This document shows positions 1 through 8,609 of a DNA stretch of 64,000 nt, one piece after another. The notes under the pieces were generated by a model that searched no databases, was not told where the DNA came from, and worked only from the letters and a program-made list of their open reading frames with translations. The stretch lies in NCBI GenBank assembly GCA_001560915.1, contig CP014214.1, forward strand, positions 1,798,001-1,862,000. The letters run 5' to 3'. The number at the start of each line of letters is the position of its first letter. The first letter of the stretch is position 1. Position numbers and translations under genes: made by a program. Source of the stretch: a methanogenic archaeon ISO4-H5 (GTDB lineage Archaea > Thermoplasmatota > Thermoplasmata > Methanomassiliicoccales > Methanomethylophilaceae).

Positions 1-416
1 ACCGCAGGATATTCGAGCTGACCGACCACATCACCCTGCACGGCACCGTCAAGGACGGAATGGGGGAGGGACAGTACTACATCGACCAGGAAGGCTACAA
101 GGTGCAGTTCGAAAAGAAGCTCGGATTCAAACCCTATCCCGGCACCCTGAACATCTCTGTGGACAAGGAGGACGTCGGCAAGCTCGATGTCATAAAGAGC
201 ACCGCAGGCATCCCCATCGAGGGATTCAACTACGGCGGCAGGACCTTCGGCGATGTGATTGCTTACAAATCCAAGATCAAGAACATCGACTGTGCCATAG
301 TGGTACCCGCCAGGTCCCACTACGTGGACATCATCGAGATAATCTGTCAGTACCACCTGAGGAGAACCCTCAGTCTCAACACCGACGACCGCGTCGATGT
401 AAAAGTAAACCTTTGA
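1..416 (+). CDS. ribK: CTP-dependent riboflavin kinase, 5' truncated by the window edge
   Basis: The frame is open from base 3 and ends in TGA at 414-416, so the N-terminus lies outside the window. The visible ~137 residues match the archaeal riboflavin kinase domain (DUF120): an LHGTVKDGMGEGQYYI loop, then LGFKPYPGTLNI, and a C-terminal YHLRRTLSLNTDDRVDVKV strand. Members of the family make FMN from riboflavin using CTP rather than ATP. Some homologues carry an N-terminal winged helix that represses transcription; whether this one does cannot be seen. It converges on purQ with a shared terminator between them. An internal ATG at 60 is not the true start, because conserved sequence continues upstream of it. 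Confidence 0.9.
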   Translation, partial: RRIFELTDHITLHGTVKDGMGEGQYYIDQEGYKVQFEKKLGFKPYPGTLNISVDKEDVGKLDVIKSTAGIPIEGFNYGGRTFGDVIAYKSKIKNIDCAIVVPARSHYVDIIEIICQYHLRRTLSLNTDDRVDVKVNL

Positions 417-417
417 A

Positions 418-436
418 CCGGGGGGTTTCCCCCCGG
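418..436. terminator. Hairpin between convergent ribK and purQ
   Basis: A perfect 8-bp stem (CCGGGGGG/CCCCCCGG) with a TTT loop lies in the 22 bases between the two stop codons. It could serve both strands. No long T tract follows on either side. Confidence 0.55.
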
Positions 437-438
437 GA

Positions 439-1257
439 TCATTTCTTGCTAAGATATTTCATCACGGAAGTGAAGATGCACTTACCGTCCCCGTCATCCG
501 ATTTGTGGTTGCGGGTCCAGTCAGGACCGGTGTAAGCGGTCATGACACGCTCGGGGTGGGGCATCATTCCAAGGACGTTTCCTGCGGGGTTGCAGATACC
601 TGCGATATCCGAAGGAGAGCCGTTGGGGTTCCAGGGATAGGTTGCGCGGCCTCCGTCGGGGGTCACGTAGCGGAACACGACCTGATCGTTATCCTCCAGC
701 TTGGAGGTGAAGTCAGGGATGTTGCTCATGAGCTTTCCCTCTCCGTGTGCGGAGGGGCACAGGAGGACCTTTCCTTTGGGGATGTCCGAGGTGAAGATGC
801 ACTTGCCGCGGTTGTCGTTCCTCAGATAGGACGGCCTGCATTCGAACCTTCCGGAATCGTTGTTGTACAGGGCTGCGGTAGGCTCATCGGACATGATGTC
901 GTCGAGAGCGGGCAGGAGACCGAGCTCTACGAGAATCTGGAATCCGTTACACACTCCGAGGACGGGCTTTCCCTCCTCGACGAAGGTGCGGAGTTCCTTG
1001 CCGATGCCTGCTTTCATCCTCGATGCGAAGATTGCACCCGCACGGACATAATCCCCTGCGGAGAATCCTCCGGGGATTGCCAGTACATCATAGTCCTCCA
1101 GGTTCCTCCTGAGGCTGGGATCGCATTGTCCCAGCAGCTGTTTCAGATGGACCTTCTCGGACTTGGCGCCAACCATCTCGAAGGCGTTGGCCATCTCGTC
1201 CTCGCAGTTGGTCCCTTCGATCCTGACCACACATACCCTTACGTCTTCTGCCTTCAT
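439..1257 (-). CDS. purQ: Phosphoribosylformylglycinamidine synthase, glutaminase subunit PurQ
   Basis: PurQ releases ammonia from glutamine for FGAM synthase in step 4 of purine synthesis and works in a complex with PurS and PurL. It is a class I glutamine amidotransferase of 272 residues: an N-terminal RIEGTNCEDE strand, IPGGFSAGDYVRAG, the nucleophile Cys103 in KPVLGVCNGFQ, and a C-terminal PHPERV carrying the catalytic His. The start at 1257 (MKAEDVRV) overlaps the purL stop in an ATGA arrangement typical of coupled translation. An in-frame ATG 42 bases further upstream would lie inside purL and is not favoured. Confidence 0.95.
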   Translation of the reverse strand: MKAEDVRVCVVRIEGTNCEDEMANAFEMVGAKSEKVHLKQLLGQCDPSLRRNLEDYDVLAIPGGFSAGDYVRAGAIFASRMKAGIGKELRTFVEEGKPVLGVCNGFQILVELGLLPALDDIMSDEPTAALYNNDSGRFECRPSYLRNDNRGKCIFTSDIPKGKVLLCPSAHGEGKLMSNIPDFTSKLEDNDQVVFRYVTPDGGRATYPWNPNGSPSDIAGICNPAGNVLGMMPHPERVMTAYTGPDWTRNHKSDDGDGKCIFTSVMKYLSKK

Positions 1258-3590
1258 TGAGCACCGCCTCCCATGATGTTCCAGATGGGATCGTTCCACG
1301 CCGCCCTCATCTCCTCGACGGGGACGGACAGCCTGGTTCCCTTGACCTTGAGCACATCGTCCTTGGTGATTCCGATGGGTACTGCCGCATCGCCCATGAT
1401 CTCGGTGAATGCTTCCACATCCTTTCCGTCGACCTCCGCGATCCAGCGGGAGGTGCTCTCGGCGAACAGCTTGACATTGACGTCGTCACCCTCGATGGCG
1501 GACAGATCGAGCTCTGCTCCGACCTGGCCGGAGATGCACATCTCGGCCACGGCCACGGCGAGTCCTCCGTCGGAACAGTCGTGGCAACTGAGTACGAGCT
1601 CCTTGCCCATAGCCTTCAGGAGCCTGTCGGAAGTGTCCTTCAGACGTTTTACATCGGTAGCTGGGACTTCTCCTCCCTTTCCTCCGAACTTCCTGAACAG
1701 GAGCGATCCTCCCATCTCGTCAGCGGTCTTTCCGACCAGGAATACGATGGATCCGGTCTTCTTGAAGTCGGCGGAGACCGCCTTGCGGGCATCGTCGATG
1801 AGACCGCAGCAGACGATCATGGGGGTGGGCAGGATGTGAACTCCTCCGGGGGCCTCGTTGTAGAGACTGACGTTTCCGGAGGGAATGGGGATGTTGAGTT
1901 CCTTGGCGATGTCGCCGATACCGTGCACAGCCTCCCTGAACTCTCCGAGCCTCTCGGGTTTCTCGGGGTTTCCGAAGTTCAGACAGTCGGTGAACGCATT
2001 GGGGGTCGCACCTACGGCGACCACGTTGCGGTATGCCTCGTCGATGGATGCCATTCCTCCCCTGTAGGGGTCGGCGGCGGTGAACCAGGGGTTGCAGCCG
2101 ACTGCGGCGGCCAGACCCTTCCACCTGCCGGGCACGGGCATCAGGACGGAAGCATCTCCGGGTCCTCCCCTGTTGGGCTCTCCCACGATGGGGCGGAGCA
2201 CGGTGGAGGCACGGACCTCGTGGTCGTACTGCCTGATGGCCCACTCCTTGGATGCCACGTTGGGATCGGACAGGAGGGCGAGCAGCACCTTGTTGAGCGA
2301 GGGGAGCTTGGGGAAGACCTCTTCGGCCTTGGTGGACACCTTGGGCTGCGTGTAAGGCCTGTTGTACACAGGTCCTCCGGTCAGGAAGTTGATGTCCATG
2401 TCGAAAATCTTCTCCCCTTTCCAGAACAGACGGGTGTGGCCGGTGTCGGTGGTCTTGGCCACGGGGGTGGCGATGATATCCCAGAGGTCGAAGATCGCCA
2501 TGACCTTGTCGACGTTCTCGGGTTTCACGGTACACATCATACGCTCCTGGGACTCGGATACCCAGATCTCCCAGGGGGCGAGACCGCTCTCCTTGAGGGG
2601 CACCTTGTCCAGATCGACATCGGCACCGCAGCCCTTCTCGATGGCCATCTCTCCGACCACACAGCTGAGGCCTCCTCCTCCCAGGTCCTTCATACCAGTC
2701 ACCAGATGCTTCTGGGCCAGCTCGAGGCAGGCGTGGATGACAGGTTCCTTGGTGATGGGGTCTCCCAACTGGACTGCTCCCCTGGAGTCGTCCTCCGAGG
2801 TGGCGGTGATGTCCTTGGATGCGAAATTGACTCCGTGGATTCCGTCCCTTCCGGTGCGTCCGCCGAAGAGGATCATGATCTCTCCGGGAGCGGAAGCATA
2901 GTTGTTGAGGAGGTCCTTGCGCTTGACGATACCGAGACAGCATACGTTGACCAGACAGTTGCCGGTGTAGCTCTCGTCGAAGAAGAATCCGCCGGTGATG
3001 GTGGGGATTCCGATACGGTTTCCGTAATCCCTGATTCCGGAGACGACACCGCTCATCAGGTAGCGGGGGTGTTTGATTCCGGGGGGCATCTCGCCTTTGC
3101 GGTCGGGATATCCGAAGCAAAGGGGATCTGCGAGTCCTATGGGCTGGGCACCCATGCAGATGACATCCCTGACGATTCCGCCGATACCGGTGGCGGCACC
3201 TCCGTAGGGCTCGATGGCCGAGGGGTGGTTGTGACTCTCGACCCTGAGAGCGTAGCCGTAATCGTCATCGAAGACCATGACTCCTGCGTCTCCGCGGGAG
3301 AGGACGTCGTCGCGGTTGATTCCGAAGACGAACTCCTTGAGAACGGGTTTGGAACTCTTGTAGCAGCAGTGCTCGGACCATGCCTGTCCGAGAGACTGGA
3401 GTTCCACGTCGGTGGCATCCCTGCCCTCTTTGACGAAGTATTCCTTGACGGCCTTCATCTCGTCGAGGGAGAGTCCGAGACTGAGGTTCGAGGAGATATC
3501 CTCGAGGTCTGCGTCGGTGGCATCCCTTATCTTGATGTCGAACAGGTCGTAAGGGGCATCCCTCTTGACCATGTGTTCTTGAGCTGCCAT
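1254..3590 (-). CDS. purL: Phosphoribosylformylglycinamidine synthase, synthetase subunit PurL
   Basis: This is the ATP-dependent synthetase subunit that converts FGAR to FGAM. At 778 residues it is the small form, which needs separate PurS and PurQ, and both genes flank it. Motifs include the catalytic-His segment GQAWSEHCCYKS (~70), ESHNHPSAIEPYGGAATG (~118), the glycine-rich GGGGLSCVVGEMA (~305) and the C-terminal-half repeat CHDCSDGGLAVAVAEM (~650). The gene starts 4 bases after the purS stop and overlaps purQ by 4 bases, so the three genes form one translational unit. Confidence 0.96.
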   Translation of the reverse strand: MAAQEHMVKRDAPYDLFDIKIRDATDADLEDISSNLSLGLSLDEMKAVKEYFVKEGRDATDVELQSLGQAWSEHCCYKSSKPVLKEFVFGINRDDVLSRGDAGVMVFDDDYGYALRVESHNHPSAIEPYGGAATGIGGIVRDVICMGAQPIGLADPLCFGYPDRKGEMPPGIKHPRYLMSGVVSGIRDYGNRIGIPTITGGFFFDESYTGNCLVNVCCLGIVKRKDLLNNYASAPGEIMILFGGRTGRDGIHGVNFASKDITATSEDDSRGAVQLGDPITKEPVIHACLELAQKHLVTGMKDLGGGGLSCVVGEMAIEKGCGADVDLDKVPLKESGLAPWEIWVSESQERMMCTVKPENVDKVMAIFDLWDIIATPVAKTTDTGHTRLFWKGEKIFDMDINFLTGGPVYNRPYTQPKVSTKAEEVFPKLPSLNKVLLALLSDPNVASKEWAIRQYDHEVRASTVLRPIVGEPNRGGPGDASVLMPVPGRWKGLAAAVGCNPWFTAADPYRGGMASIDEAYRNVVAVGATPNAFTDCLNFGNPEKPERLGEFREAVHGIGDIAKELNIPIPSGNVSLYNEAPGGVHILPTPMIVCCGLIDDARKAVSADFKKTGSIVFLVGKTADEMGGSLLFRKFGGKGGEVPATDVKRLKDTSDRLLKAMGKELVLSCHDCSDGGLAVAVAEMCISGQVGAELDLSAIEGDDVNVKLFAESTSRWIAEVDGKDVEAFTEIMGDAAVPIGITKDDVLKVKGTRLSVPVEEMRAAWNDPIWNIMGGGAQ

Positions 3591-3594
3591 CGGA

Positions 3595-3834
3595 TCATCT
3601 CACGGTGACTTTGTAGCTCTGTACCACAGGGTTGGCGAGGAGTTTCCTGCAGTATTCCTCACCTGCGGCGACCGCCTCTTTCTCGGGAAGGTCCAGTTCG
3701 ATCTCGAACATCTTCACAGACTTCACGGATTGGATACCTTTGAAACCGAGAGACTCCAGGGTCTTCTTGGTGTTGGTTCCCTCAGGGTCCGCGACCCCCT
3801 TCTTGAGCTCGATTCTGATGTCGATTACTGTCAT
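3595..3834 (-). CDS. purS: Phosphoribosylformylglycinamidine synthase subunit PurS
   Basis: This 79-residue structural subunit bridges PurL and PurQ and helps channel ammonia. It begins MTVIDIRIELKKGVADPEG, followed by TLESLGFKGIQSVKSVKMFEIEL, the usual PurS pattern. The start at 3834 gives the family length. An upstream in-frame start would add 23 residues rich in Arg and Ser that overlap a TATA box, so it was rejected. It opens the purSLQ operon. Confidence 0.92.
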   Translation of the reverse strand: MTVIDIRIELKKGVADPEGTNTKKTLESLGFKGIQSVKSVKMFEIELDLPEKEAVAAGEEYCRKLLANPVVQSYKVTVR

Positions 3835-3855
3835 TGGTAATGCTATACGCGCGCG

Positions 3856-3866
3856 TCTATATAGCG
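3856..3866 (-). promoter_or_regulatory. TATA box of the purSLQ operon
   Basis: The minus strand reads CGCTATATAGA about 22-30 bases before the purS ATG. This spacing would put the transcript start at or very near the start codon, giving a leaderless mRNA. It suggests purSLQ can be transcribed apart from prs-proS-trmI, which end 46 bases upstream of purS. Confidence 0.55.
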
Positions 3867-3880
3867 TTACGGACGGTGAT

Positions 3881-4648
3881 TCAGACCGAGCGTTTACGGG
3901 CAAAAGTGAGATATCCCGTATGTCCCAGCATTTCGAATGAGGGCCTCACTCCTCCGGGGTGGACCTCCATTCCGCGGCGGATGATCTCCATGGAACGGAT
4001 GTCTGTGAAACCCCTCTCGCGGAGTCCATTGACCGCCTTCTCCAGCTGGTTCATGTTGGGCACGTAGACGCAAATCCTGCCTCCGTTGCGGAGGTGGGGG
4101 ATCAGATTGTCGAATGCGTTTTCGACGTCTGGCATATCTGTGGTTAGCACATCGGCATCATCGAATTCCACAGGTACCTCGCGGGCGTCGCCGATCTGAT
4201 ATGACCAATACTGGTCGAGACCGACACGCTTCACGTTCTTCAGGGCCTTCTCCGCATTCTGCTCCTTGAACTCCACGGTGTGGACATGTCCTGTGGGAGC
4301 CACGGCGCTGAGAAGGGCGGTGGTGAGACCGCCGGAACCGGCCCCGACCTCGATGACGCGGGAGCCGGCCCTGACGTTGCATTCCATGATTATGGCGCTG
4401 GCATCCTTCGGGGTGATGATCTGTGCCCCGCGGTCCAGGGATTCGATGAGCTCGATCACACCGGGGCGGAAGACGTTGAAACGCCTGCCGACAATGTCGA
4501 CGGCGTCGCCGTCCTCCAGATCCTTGAGACGGCTGCCGTCGATGGCACCCATGCCGCCGAGCTTGATCATGCCGGGGGCATACCTGAACCAATACCTTTT
4601 GCCGTCCTCTCCCTGGAGGTAGAGCTGTTCGCCTTCCTGGAATGCCAT
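3881..4648 (-). CDS. trmI: tRNA (adenine-N1)-methyltransferase TrmI
   Basis: This SAM-dependent enzyme methylates A58 (in archaea also A57) in the T-loop of tRNA. At 255 residues it has a small N-terminal beta domain (EGEQLYLQGEDGKRYWFRYA) and a Rossmann methyltransferase domain with motif I VIEVGAGSGGLTTALL (~100), a VEFKEQNAEKALKN segment and the TTDMPD active-site loop (~170). It lies 9 bases downstream of proS and is probably co-transcribed with proS and prs. Confidence 0.9.
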   Translation of the reverse strand: MAFQEGEQLYLQGEDGKRYWFRYAPGMIKLGGMGAIDGSRLKDLEDGDAVDIVGRRFNVFRPGVIELIESLDRGAQIITPKDASAIIMECNVRAGSRVIEVGAGSGGLTTALLSAVAPTGHVHTVEFKEQNAEKALKNVKRVGLDQYWSYQIGDAREVPVEFDDADVLTTDMPDVENAFDNLIPHLRNGGRICVYVPNMNQLEKAVNGLRERGFTDIRSMEIIRRGMEVHPGGVRPSFEMLGHTGYLTFARKRSV

Positions 4649-4657
4649 GATGAGACC

Positions 4658-6070
4658 TCAGAGGGTGCGTGCTGCGTATGCGGGCTTGGAGCCTTCCTTT
4701 CCGCAGACAATGCACTTTCCGGTGATGTTCTCGGGTTTGAAGGGGGTTCCGAGGATCTTGATGTCGTACTTGTCCTCGAACTTGTGACCGCACTCGGGGT
4801 TTCCGCACCAGCAGATCTTGACGATGCGTCCGTCAGCGATGGAGTCGAGTCCGTCCATGGTGGTGAGCTCGTCGATGAATCCGTTCTGCCTCTCCTTGGC
4901 AGCCGCAAGCATGTCTGCGGAAATCTGGTCGAGGATCAGCTTGGTGCCGCTGACGAGGGAATCCATTCCGAGGGTTCCCTTCTGGCCGTTGTCCCTGCGT
5001 GCGAAGGTGACGACGTTGTTCTCGATGTCCTTTCCTCCGATCTCGAACCTGAGGGGGACTCCCTTGATCTCCCAGTCGAAGAACTTGCTTCCGGGACGGT
5101 CGTTGCGCTCGTCTACCTTCACGCGGATGCCTCCGCGTTTGAGTTCGGCCGCGACCTTCCTGCAGACATCGGTGACGAGTTCGGCGTTGTCCTTCTTGAA
5201 GATGGGGATGATGACGACCTGCTGGGGCGCGATGGCCGGAGGCAGTTTGAGACCGGTGTCGTCGGCGTGGACGCCGATGACCGCACCGAGGAGACGCTCG
5301 GTCATTCCAAGGGTGGTCTGGTGTACGTTCACGTGCTCTCCGGACTCAGTCTCGTAGGTGATGTTGTAGGGGATCGAGAAGTTGGTGCTGTAATAGTGGG
5401 CGGAACCGATCTGGAGGGTCCTGCCGTTGGGCATGATGGTGTCGATTCCGACGGTGTAGTAAGCTCCGGGGAACTTGTCCCAGTCGGTGCGGATCAGCAG
5501 GGAGTAGGGCAGACAGAGGTCGTGGCATACGGCGTCTACGATCTCCACATCCTCAGCGATCTGCCTCTCCGCGTCATCCCTGTCCGCATGGCAGGTGTGG
5601 GACTCGAAGAAGTGGATCTCCCTGACCCTCATGAAGGCACGGGTCTGCTTGGTCTCGTACCTGAAGGTGTTGACGATCTGGAACACCTTGAGGGGGAGGT
5701 CCTGGTGGGATCTGACCCAAAGGGAGAACATGGGATACATGGCGGTCTCGGAGGTGGGCCTCAGGACCAGGCGGATGTCGAGGGGATTCAGTCCGGCGTG
5801 GGTGACCCAGTAGACCTCCTCGTCGAATCCTTTGATGTGGTCCTTCTCCTTCTTGAACTCGCTCTCGGGGATGAGAAGGGGGAAACATACCTCGTCGTGC
5901 TCGGTGGCCTCCATCTCGCGGCGGAGGAAGGAGTCGATCTGCGACATGATCTTCCAGCCGTATGGGGTCCAGACGTTCATTCCTTTGATGGGGTACCTCT
6001 TGTCGCAGAGCTGCGCTTTATCGACGGTCTCGTTGTACCACTCGCCGAAATCCTGCTCTTTGGTGGGCAT
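4658..6070 (-). CDS. proS: Prolyl-tRNA synthetase, archaeal/eukaryotic type
   Basis: This class II synthetase charges tRNA-Pro. Its 470 residues match the short archaeal form without the bacterial editing insertion. Visible motifs are LVLRPTSETAMYPMFSLW (~110), motif 2 in FRYETKQTRAFMRVREIHFF (~140) and motif 3 near TLGMTERLLGAVIGVHADD (~250). A C-terminal zinc-site region is also present (ICWCGNPECGHKF and GKCIVCGKEG). The ATG at 6070 follows the prs stop by 4 bases. An earlier ATG at 6091 would overlap prs by 17 bases and adds no conserved sequence. Confidence 0.95.
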   Translation of the reverse strand: MPTKEQDFGEWYNETVDKAQLCDKRYPIKGMNVWTPYGWKIMSQIDSFLRREMEATEHDEVCFPLLIPESEFKKEKDHIKGFDEEVYWVTHAGLNPLDIRLVLRPTSETAMYPMFSLWVRSHQDLPLKVFQIVNTFRYETKQTRAFMRVREIHFFESHTCHADRDDAERQIAEDVEIVDAVCHDLCLPYSLLIRTDWDKFPGAYYTVGIDTIMPNGRTLQIGSAHYYSTNFSIPYNITYETESGEHVNVHQTTLGMTERLLGAVIGVHADDTGLKLPPAIAPQQVVIIPIFKKDNAELVTDVCRKVAAELKRGGIRVKVDERNDRPGSKFFDWEIKGVPLRFEIGGKDIENNVVTFARRDNGQKGTLGMDSLVSGTKLILDQISADMLAAAKERQNGFIDELTTMDGLDSIADGRIVKICWCGNPECGHKFEDKYDIKILGTPFKPENITGKCIVCGKEGSKPAYAARTL

Positions 6071-6074
6071 CGGT

Positions 6075-6947
6075 TCACCACTTTCCTGCATTTGCGCTCT
6101 TGATCGCTTCGGCGACGCTGTTGGCGACCGAAATCAGAGATACGGCATTGTTGAGGGTGTTGCAGCAGAGGACGGAGTCGACAGGACTGCCGTTGAACCT
6201 CTCGAGGGCGTTGTTGACGAAGACACCGTGGGTGCATGCGACATAGACCTTGAGTGCGCCTGCCTCTTTGAGGGCGGCGGTGGCGGCGATGATGGTTCCG
6301 CCGGTGGAGATCATGTCGTCCACGATGAGGACGTTCTTGCCGTGTACGTCTGCGGTGGCGGGCTGGATGCGCACTTCGGTTCCGGAAAGGCGCGTCTTGT
6401 TGAGGTGGTCATAGGGAAGGCCCATGCAGTCTCCGACGATCTTGGCGCGTCCCGCTGCACCAATGTCGGGGGACATGACGATGTCGATCTCCTTGCTCTT
6501 GAAGTATTCCGCGATGATGGGTGCGGCCTTCACGTCCATGTGGGGGTGGGTGAAGTTGTCTAGTACGGCCTCCTTGTGGATATCGACGGTGATGACCCTG
6601 TCGCATACCTGGTCGAGGAGCCTGCACATGATCTTGGCGGACTCGGGCTCTCCGGGCTTGAATACCTTGTCCTGCCTGGCGTATCCGAAGTAGGGGATGA
6701 CCAGGGTGATGGACTTGGCACCGAGTTTGACGGCCGCATCCTGGAGGAGCAGCATCTCGATGAGTTTGGAATCGGGGAAGGTGTTCTGCACGATGACGAC
6801 ATCATCGTCCAGTTTCTCCTCGTCGATCCTGGTGTAGCACTCTCCGTCGGGGAAGGAAGTGGTGAGTGCGGGGATAAATTTGCAATTGAGAATGCTGGCC
6901 AGCTCTTTGGCCAGGTCCATTGACGCGGAACCGCCTATGACTATCAT
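6075..6947 (-). CDS. prs: Ribose-phosphate pyrophosphokinase (PRPP synthase)
   Basis: The enzyme makes PRPP from ribose 5-phosphate and ATP. The 290-residue protein carries SFPDGECYTRIDEE (~30), the ATP-loop region FGYARQDKVFKPGEP (~85) and the PRPP-binding signature VLIVDDMISTGGTI (~210). The start at 6947 (MIVIGGSASMDLAKEL) follows a GGAGGG ribosome-binding sequence. The longer reading is not supported because it runs through the promoter. It is the first gene of prs-proS-trmI, just upstream of purSLQ, which consumes PRPP. Confidence 0.93.
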   Translation of the reverse strand: MIVIGGSASMDLAKELASILNCKFIPALTTSFPDGECYTRIDEEKLDDDVVIVQNTFPDSKLIEMLLLQDAAVKLGAKSITLVIPYFGYARQDKVFKPGEPESAKIMCRLLDQVCDRVITVDIHKEAVLDNFTHPHMDVKAAPIIAEYFKSKEIDIVMSPDIGAAGRAKIVGDCMGLPYDHLNKTRLSGTEVRIQPATADVHGKNVLIVDDMISTGGTIIAATAALKEAGALKVYVACTHGVFVNNALERFNGSPVDSVLCCNTLNNAVSLISVANSVAEAIKSANAGKW

Positions 6948-6965
6948 AATCCCTCCATTCCCCTC

Positions 6966-6984
6966 CGCTATAATATAATTTGTC
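6966..6984. promoter_or_regulatory. AT-rich promoter between prs and the SulP gene
   Basis: The sequence CTATAATATAATTTG is nearly symmetric and can be read as a TATA element on the minus strand, about 25-30 bases before the prs ribosome-binding site. The rightward gene has a second AT-rich segment (GTTTAATAC) just downstream. The two divergent genes share this ~85-base gap. Confidence 0.45.
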
Positions 6985-7031
6985 GGGCGCACAGTTTAAT
7001 ACATGCGCGCAAAATGGCGGGTCGACTTAAC

Positions 7032-8279
7032 ATGGCTGAGGAAAAACTGCCCTCCCGCTCGCGGGAGGTGTCGGAGTGGATTGGGAATCCCAAGGGGGAT
7101 TTCTTTGCGGGAATCGTCTCAGCCTTCGCCGTCATTCCGGAGGTCATCGGATTCACCATCGTCGCGGGGGTGGATCCTGTTCTGGGTCTGTATACTTCCG
7201 TAGCATTCCTACTGCTCCTGTCCTTCATCGGGGGCAGACCTGCCATGGTCTCTGCAGGGGCGGGTTCCATGGCCGTGCTTGTCGCCTCGCTGGTTGCCAG
7301 CCACGGCCTGGAATACATGTTCGCAGCCGTACTGCTGGCCGGGATCATACAGCTGGCCCTGGGCCTGCTCGGGATCGGAGCACTTCTTAGACGCATCCCG
7401 CGTTCCATCATCGTCGGGTTCGTGGACGGATTGGCATTCATCATCCTTCTGTCGCAGATCACCACCTTCAACAACAACCTCGGAAGCACTGACACAGCAG
7501 TCGCCGCCATGGTCGGATTGATTGTTCTGGGTCTTATCGTAATCTTCGTGTTCCCGAAGATCACCAAGGTCATCCCGTCGACTCTGGTCGCCATCGCAGT
7601 AGTGACGGTAGCAAGTGTCCTGCTCGTCCACTTCACGGGGGATTCCTGCCGTACCGCAGTCATATCGGATCTCGGCAGCATATCTGCCGGATGGCCCGTA
7701 TTCGGCCTCCCCTCCGTCCTCACCGACGCATCCGCATTGGGGGTCATCCTGCCTTACGCTGTTTCCCTAGCCTTCGTAGGTCTGCTGGAGACCTCCCTCA
7801 CCATGCAGGTGGTGGACAACATAACCCAGACCTCCTCAGATGCTAAGAGGGAATGCTGCGCACAGGGCGTCGGGAACATGGTCTGCGGAGGTATGGGTGC
7901 GATGCCCGGATGTGCTATGATCGGCCAGGCGGTAGCCTGCGTGAAATCGGGCGGCCGCGGAAGGCTGTCCACCCTGGTGGCGGCTATCATCCTCGCCCTG
8001 CTGCTCGCTTTCGGTTCCGGTGTACTCGGCATAATCCCCTTGGCCGCCCTCATCGCCGTGATGCTCTACGTCTGCTACAGCACCTTCGACTGGGATAATC
8101 TGAGGGTCATGGTAAGGAGCCGCGACCGTAATTCCCTCTGTGCCACCGCGATGACCGTCATCACCCTGGCCACGGTCATCGTAACCCACAACCTGGCCTA
8201 CGGGGCGGTGTCGGGACTCCTGCTGGCGCTAGTATTCTGGCTGGCATTCGGCAAGGACCGCACCTTCGAGATACGCTAA
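7032..8279 (+). CDS. SulP/SLC26-family anion transporter without STAS domain
   Basis: A polytopic membrane protein of ~415 residues with about 11 hydrophobic segments, starting near GDFFAGIVSAFAVIPEVIGF. SulP features include the early helices facing the substrate (AGVDPVLGLYTS) and GGMGAMPGCAMIGQ followed by KSGGRGRLST (~285), a strong family signature. Relatives carry sulfate, bicarbonate or other anions; the substrate cannot be told here. The usual cytosolic STAS domain is missing, since the protein ends shortly after the last helix. The ATG at 7032 (MAEEKLPSR) is preferred; an in-frame ATG at 7014 adds six residues. Confidence 0.85.
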   Translation: MAEEKLPSRSREVSEWIGNPKGDFFAGIVSAFAVIPEVIGFTIVAGVDPVLGLYTSVAFLLLLSFIGGRPAMVSAGAGSMAVLVASLVASHGLEYMFAAVLLAGIIQLALGLLGIGALLRRIPRSIIVGFVDGLAFIILLSQITTFNNNLGSTDTAVAAMVGLIVLGLIVIFVFPKITKVIPSTLVAIAVVTVASVLLVHFTGDSCRTAVISDLGSISAGWPVFGLPSVLTDASALGVILPYAVSLAFVGLLETSLTMQVVDNITQTSSDAKRECCAQGVGNMVCGGMGAMPGCAMIGQAVACVKSGGRGRLSTLVAAIILALLLAFGSGVLGIIPLAALIAVMLYVCYSTFDWDNLRVMVRSRDRNSLCATAMTVITLATVIVTHNLAYGAVSGLLLALVFWLAFGKDRTFEIR

Positions 8280-8315
8280 CGCTGGGCATTTATCCGAGTT
8301 AGTACATTGACTACT

Positions 8316-8609
8316 ATGCATAACGTCGTAACCGACGAGAAGATAGACAGGTACCTCTCCATCACCAAGAAAGCCCTCGACAAGCTGAAAATAGCAGCCC
8401 CGGAACGTTCTTTCAACAAGAGACTCGCTGACAGTTTCCTCGAGATGGCCAATGCATACTACAGCGATGCGAAACACTTCAGGGAGACGGGAGACCTGGT
8501 TACCGCCTTCGCGGCGGTCAACTACGCCCACGGATGGCTGGACTGCGGAGCCAGGATCGGCCTCTTCGAAGTGGGCGGCGACGATCAGCTGTTCACGCTT
8601 TTCGAGTGA
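8316..8609 (+). CDS. DUF357 family protein
   Basis: A small all-helical archaeal protein of 97 residues. It matches the conserved DUF357 pattern: FLEMANAYYSDAKHFRETGD, then a helix ending AAVNYAHGWLDCGARIGLFE. The function is unknown; members are widespread in Euryarchaeota and are cytosolic. The ATG at 8316 is chosen; a TTG at 8307 is in frame three codons earlier. Its 3' end overlaps the convergent pantoate kinase gene by 17 bases. Confidence 0.85.
   Translation: MHNVVTDEKIDRYLSITKKALDKLKIAAPERSFNKRLADSFLEMANAYYSDAKHFRETGDLVTAFAAVNYAHGWLDCGARIGLFEVGGDDQLFTLFE

Noticed and set aside
505-3608. Long open frames on the plus strand opposite purQ and purL
   Set aside because: They mirror GC-rich codon use of the purine genes, have low-complexity Asp/Gly/Val-rich translations and overlap conserved genes completely.
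4280-6103. 607-codon plus-strand frame opposite trmI and proS
   Set aside because: Antisense to two clear housekeeping genes, with a biased acidic translation and no domain.
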